Source of the DNA: Lytechinus pictus
Taxonomy: Eukaryota > Echinodermata > Echinoidea > Temnopleuroida > Toxopneustidae
NCBI RefSeq assembly: GCF_037042905.1
Contig: NC_087259.1
Location: 21,858,001-21,922,000, forward strand
Direction: 5' to 3'
DNA: 64,000 nucleotides
The notes under the pieces were generated by a model that had not been told where the DNA came from, did not search any database, and was given only the letters and a program-made list of their open reading frames with translations. Of the stretch, positions 59,588 through 64,000 are shown one piece after another. Position 1 is the first letter of the stretch. The number at the start of each line of letters is the position of its first letter. The position numbers and the translations under genes were made by a program.

Positions 59588-62500
59588 CTACTTTTCTGCT
59601 TTGTCTGACTTTTCCTTTGAATCTCCGCCTTCTGGATTGCTAAAGTATGCTTTGGTAGAAGCTAGAAGCTTTTCTCGTTCCTTGTTCTGCTCTGCCTTGA
59701 TTTCTTCCGGAGTCATCTTGAGGTCAACTGGTGGCCTCCTACTGAAGTGGCTGGGAGGCTTGGATAGCTTGGCACTTGGTCCAGGTAAACCAGCCAAGGA
59801 CTTGTTCTTGTTGGCCGCCTGATGCTTTGATTGATTTTGCTTGGAGTTTGCTGCCGGCTTGGCCTGCGACGATGCAGTAGACTGCGAGATGGAGGTTGAC
59901 AATTGTGGCATCTTGGGTGCCGACTGGCTCGTCTTGGCAGCCGATGGTACCACTGGCTGAGGGTTTGGTGAAGGTCCAGATGGTAGATTCACATTAGCAG
60001 TGCTGGAAGGCATACGCTGAGGTGGCATGAACTGGGCTCCACGAGGGGGTGGGGGACCTTGAGGGAAAGGCATTGGAAATCGCATTCCCATCATGGTCAT
60101 CATCTGAGGATTGGCTTGGCCAAAGAGCTGCGGAGGCATCCTAGGATTGTTGGAGCCAGTTCGGAGGTTGAATCCTCGATGAGGCAGGGGTGGTTGGGCT
60201 GGGGGTGTGGAGCTTGTGGAAGTGGCTTTGGGAGGTGTTGATTGCAGTGACGTTGATGCCTGAGGTGGTGGCTGGCTCACTTTGGTTGCCTGGGAGAAAA
60301 TAGGCTTTTGACTAATGCCGGCCACAGTAGTGGTGGTTGTCATCGAGTAGGGCAGTGAGGATGTGAGCGAAGCAGGATGTGAACTAGGCACCGGTGCTTC
60401 AGCATCAGACACCAGCATTCGCTGAGTGTCTGAGCCCCTTGTCTGACTGTATGGTTTCCGATCTTCAGCACTATAATGCCCAATGGAAACATGTGTCGCA
60501 CCAAAGCTCTGGGGCTTACTACCAATGCCCTGATCAACTGGATTATAGCTACTCACTTTGTTGCTAAAGCCAGGATTACTGTACCTTTCCTCCTGGTGCT
60601 TGCTACTTGCATTGGCCATCCCGCTTCCCATCTGCCTATTAGGACTGAAGGGTTTTGCATCGACATGCTGGGACAGATTGCTGCTCCTACTTCCCGATGA
60701 ATCGCTCCGATTGAGCAGATCCGCAGATAGATCCATGTGCACCGAGGGCGTGGACTGTCTTTCCATGCTTAGTCCGGACGGGATGCTCCTACCATGGTGC
60801 TTGGGTTGTGTACCAATATCCCCATAGGCACTCGGGAAGCCTCCCACTGGAGCACCAATGGGGTGAACAATGGGCTGGGATGCTTGATGAGCCTGTTGAG
60901 GGGCGATTGGGTACTGGGTAGATATGGTAGTCTGTGGAATCTGTTGGATGGGTATAGCCTGTACAGATCCCTGCAGGTTGGTAGAACGGGTGCCTTGGAG
61001 GGTGTTGAAGAAGTTGGTGCTTCCAACTTGCGAGTTTGCAGCAGCTACCTGAGCACCTCCGCTGAAGAAGGATGCATGCTGGCCGTGCGTTGGATGGTGG
61101 GCCGGTGCATTGGCAGCGGTTGGGTTTGGTTGCATGGCTGCAGCAGCGATCAGTGTGTTGTTGGTAATCAAACTAGCCTGCTGGGCACTCAACTGAGTAT
61201 TTGCTCTCTGCTGTATATAAAATAAAAGCACATTATTATTATTATTACAATGATTATTTACATAATTTGTGGGGCATTGCAAGAAACTTGTCTTCAATTT
61301 TCAGATCAAGGGTTAGTCCCTATAAAATGAAGCACAAGTTCTTTGATTAAAATTGGGGGATGATTTGTGTTCCATTGCTTTCTTGCAATTCCCCATCATG
61401 CTTGATTTTGGGAAGTATGCTCGATTTGCAATTTAATTTAAGTTTCTTGCATCGCCCCATGGATTAACCCTTTATTAAACTGTGGGACCCCCCCGACAAA
61501 TTTTGCCGCTATGACGCCTTGCAAAATTTTTTGACCGCGCTGACCGCATGTCGGTCCCAAAATTGCTCAAAAACGTGATTACGTGTACAAAGTCAATGCA
61601 AATTGTGTTTTTCAACCAAAAATCATAAATGTATGATTATTTTTACTTTTGTTGGTTAAGATGGATTTATTTTATGTTATTTATGATCGCAAAAGTGTCC
61701 CTGACAAAGTTCATCGAAAAAAACAATAAAAAACAAAGGTTTGAAAAAACAAAGAAATACATACGAATTGAAAAAACAATAAGATACATAGGAAATTAAT
61801 TATTTTTTCTACAATTTTTTAATTATTTTGTTGTTAGAAATGTAAAAATCTGTATGTTCATCAAAAATTAGCATTCTACTAGCTATATAAATTGAGTTAA
61901 AGGCAAAAACAAACACAAAAAAACAAACTTAGGGCAAATTTCATACGCTAATTTGCATAATTAATTACTTTGCACGCGCGTAGAGCCGGATGTAAACTAC
62001 AAGACTGTATAGTAAAATTTTCAAGAAATTTGTTATTAAATTAAAATTAATTATGCAAATAAGCGTATTAAATTTGCCCCTAAATTTGGTTTATTGCCTT
62101 TAACTCAATTTATATAGCTAGTAGAATGCTAATTTTTGGTAGGAGTATCAATATTACATTTCTAACAAATATCTACAAAAAAATTGCAAAAATATAACTA
62201 ATTTCTTATGTATCTTATTGTTTTTTTTAATTCTTATGTATTTCTTTGTTTTTTATCAAATCTTTGTTTTTTTCCGATGAACTTTGTCGGGGACCCTTTT
62301 GCGATTATAAATAGAAAAAATTAATCCATTTAAACCAACAAAAGTAAAAATAATCATACATTTATGATATTTGGTTGAAAAACACAATTTGCATCGACTT
62401 TGTACATGGAATCACGTTTTTTGAGCAATTTCGTGTCTGACATGCACTTACAAAATGTTGCGTAATTTCGGAACCGCGTACCCGGACGTCACAAATTTGG

Positions 62501-64000
62501 TCTCAAAAGATGCGCAAGACTTGAAAGTAAAAAGTCAGTAAGCGGCGCGGTCAAAAAATTTCGTGCAACGGCGTAGTGACGAAATTTGTCGAGGGGGGAG
62601 GGTCAAATTGACCCTTTTAATAAGGGTTAAGCTTGAAGGCATGCTCATCACCAATGATGTCAACGTGATAAACATTATGGTATTTTCTTTTTTATTTCTT
62701 GGAAAAGAGTATTCCCTCCCTTTCTACGATTGAAAAGTGTCATGATTTCAAGTTTGGTGTTAACCCCCTTAGTGTTTAGCCAGGTTTTAATTTTTAATCA
62801 CAGCAACTTAACTATGAACAGCTTGCATTTTGACAACAGAACAAGCATATTTAAGTCTAAAAATTGCATGATGAAAATAGATTTGCATATATATTAGGTT
62901 AAAATTTGTGCAGTCTGAATTTTAAAGCTAAATTACAGTAGTTGCAGTAAGACACTAATTTCGTGAGAAAGTCTGTAAAACCAAGGTTAAGTATGACTTT
63001 ATTATCGTGGATCTAGATCTGGTACAGTTACATAAACTGAACTTTGTGAAATCATAAAATCTAAGCTGAAATACGATCACACTGAAGATCACCAACACAG
63101 ATAGGCACACGTGGGACAGTGTATTATTATTGCTGGAATAAAGACCCGACGGAAGTGACCGAATCTGCGCTTATTTTGCTTATTTCTCAGCAATTACACA
63201 ATTTCTTCCAGAATCCTTTGGCACATATTTTTTATTCATGCAAACAGACACTTGGGTGGTCATTATATTAGATTCTGTAACAAGTCATTTTGAGATCGTT
63301 ACCAGAACTGGAATTTACCTTTAATTGCACTGGTAGGCGGACTTGAAGGACAGGCACATTATGATGATAAATAAACAAACCTTCTCAAAATATGTACAAT
63401 TTCCCAAAGATTTCTCTGGCCCCTTTAACCAGATGTAGCTTGGATGAGGAAGAAGTTCCAAAAGTTACACATTTGGTAAGTGCATTTCAGATCCAAAATT
63501 GCTCAATTAATGTAAAACTGCAATGAAATTCCTTTTCTAGGCCACACTAAAAAATGCATTAATAATTTTACTTTTATTGATTGAAATCAATTAATTTCAT
63601 GATATGATCAGCGAAGTGTCTCAGACAATTTCAATTAAAGTAGTAGTGTAAAAATCTTTCAGAGGATCTTGGAAAAGGAAAGTAATGAAACAGCACATTG
63701 ATGGCTACTCATGTTGTGGACACATTCAAGGGTATTAATCATTAGAACTCAAGCACACACCGGTCTATTTTTAATATGCAAGTAAACTGGACAATTTAAT
63801 CAAACAGGGGTCGCTTCTATGAAGTAAATACAGGGAAAGAGAAGTGATAATGGTTCTACTGACGTACCTGCGTATACAAATGTGACTGCTGCCCTACAGA
63901 CACAGCTCCAAAAGGAACACTAGACACAGTCTTGGTGAGGCTTCCAATACTTGTCTGTGGTTTCATGATAACAGAGCTGGTATGGCTTGCCGACAGGCCC
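59588..64000 (-). CDS. C-terminal exons of a Pro/Ser/Gln-rich disordered protein, possibly PRRC2 (BAT2)-like; partial
   Basis: Exon 64000-63868 (cut by the window edge) ends at a GTACGT donor and encodes GLSASHTSSVIMKPQTSIGS through VGQQSHLYTQ. Exon 61210-59588 follows TTTATATACAG, phase 0, and ends at the stop; it adds 540 residues. Composition is dominated by S, P, Q, A, N; there is no globular domain, signal peptide or membrane segment. Notable parts: FPMPFPQGPPPPRGAQFMPP, repeated QST/SQS words, and a charged conserved-looking end (RRPPVDLKMTPEEIKAEQNK, EREKLLASTKAYFSNPEGG, then a KEKSDKAEK tail). Long disordered proteins with such ends include PRRC2A/B/C, which act in RNA granules and translation; this match rests on general resemblance only. 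The 2.66-kb intron holds a palindromic element and repeat R. Confidence 0.75.
61464..62630. mobile_element. Large palindromic AT-rich element, 1.17 kb, intact
   Basis: TTAACCCTTTATTAAA at the left is mirrored by TTTTAATAAGGGTTAA at the right. The arms (about 61464-61960 and 62045-62630) are reverse complements throughout: AATCATAAATGTATGATTAT, CAAAGTTCATCGAAAAAAAC, TAGCATTCTACTAGCTATAT and GGGCAAATTTCATACGC each have a mirrored partner. The centre (about 61970-62040) holds GCACGCGCGTAGAGCCGG. No ORF. The 617-2345 repeat is a broken member. Confidence 0.85.
62940..63329. repeat. Dispersed repeat R, copy 2
   Basis: Same order of phrases as 14391-14764: GTTGCAGTAAGACACTAATT, GAGAAAGTCTGTAAAACCAA, TCTAGATCTGGTACA, CACGTGGGACAGTGTAT, TTTCTCAGCAATTACAC, TTTGGCACATATTTTT and ATTTACCTTTAATTG. 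It begins about 310 bp beyond the palindromic element. Confidence 0.7.

Noticed and set aside
59565-61225. Several + strand ORFs of 60-143 codons
   Set aside because: They are antisense shadows of the Pro/Ser-rich coding exon.

Overview
The window is eukaryotic nuclear DNA from a marine invertebrate deuterostome, most likely an echinoid (sea urchin). Evidence: short exons with GT-AG introns of 0.1-5.5 kb, protein-coding exons clearly orthologous to vertebrate genes, AT-rich non-coding DNA, and a dense, diverse load of small terminal-inverted-repeat elements and tRNA-derived SINEs. The taxon is an inference; nothing in the window (rRNA, mtDNA) fixes the species.

Layout. (1) 280-2657, + strand: the last two coding exons of a gene I do not recognise. 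(2) 2.7-15.5 kb: mostly non-coding, with about eight short inverted-repeat elements, one SINE and a nuclear-receptor-like DR1 repeat element. (3) 20823-15825, - strand: a complete five-exon TRIM45 orthologue (RING, two B-boxes, coiled coil, filamin-type domain, Cys/His-rich tail). (4) 21.0-25.3 kb: a TTAA-flanked MITE, a 2.1-kb near-perfect palindrome and related half-copies. (5) 25.3-33.2 kb: poly-G elements, a degenerate CpG-rich satellite, a strand-switching short-motif array and a tandem duplication; no convincing gene. (6) 33225-51689, + strand: a complete 13-exon GTF2H4 (TFIIH p52) orthologue. Its introns hold a hAT-like element inside a larger inverted-repeat structure, a barely decayed 5'-truncated non-LTR retrotransposon in reverse orientation, and many MITEs and SINEs. 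The 3' UTR contains decayed tandem copies of its own last coding exon. (7) 53.3-57.3 kb: intergenic, repeat-rich. (8) 64000-59588, - strand: the last two coding exons and a probable 2.2-kb 3' UTR of a Pro/Ser/Gln-rich disordered protein that may be PRRC2-like.

The genes are unrelated housekeeping or regulatory genes, not a pathway cluster: GTF2H4 is a core transcription/nucleotide-excision-repair factor and TRIM45 a ubiquitin ligase. I saw no single novel gene system. The most interesting signals are the exon-derived tandem copies in the GTF2H4 3' UTR, the foldback palindrome family at 21.8-25.3 kb, the DR1 arrays inside mobile elements, and the nested hAT/long-inverted-repeat structure in GTF2H4 intron 1. 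All exon joins were read by eye from splice signals, reading frame and recalled similarity to the human proteins; none was checked by alignment or transcripts.
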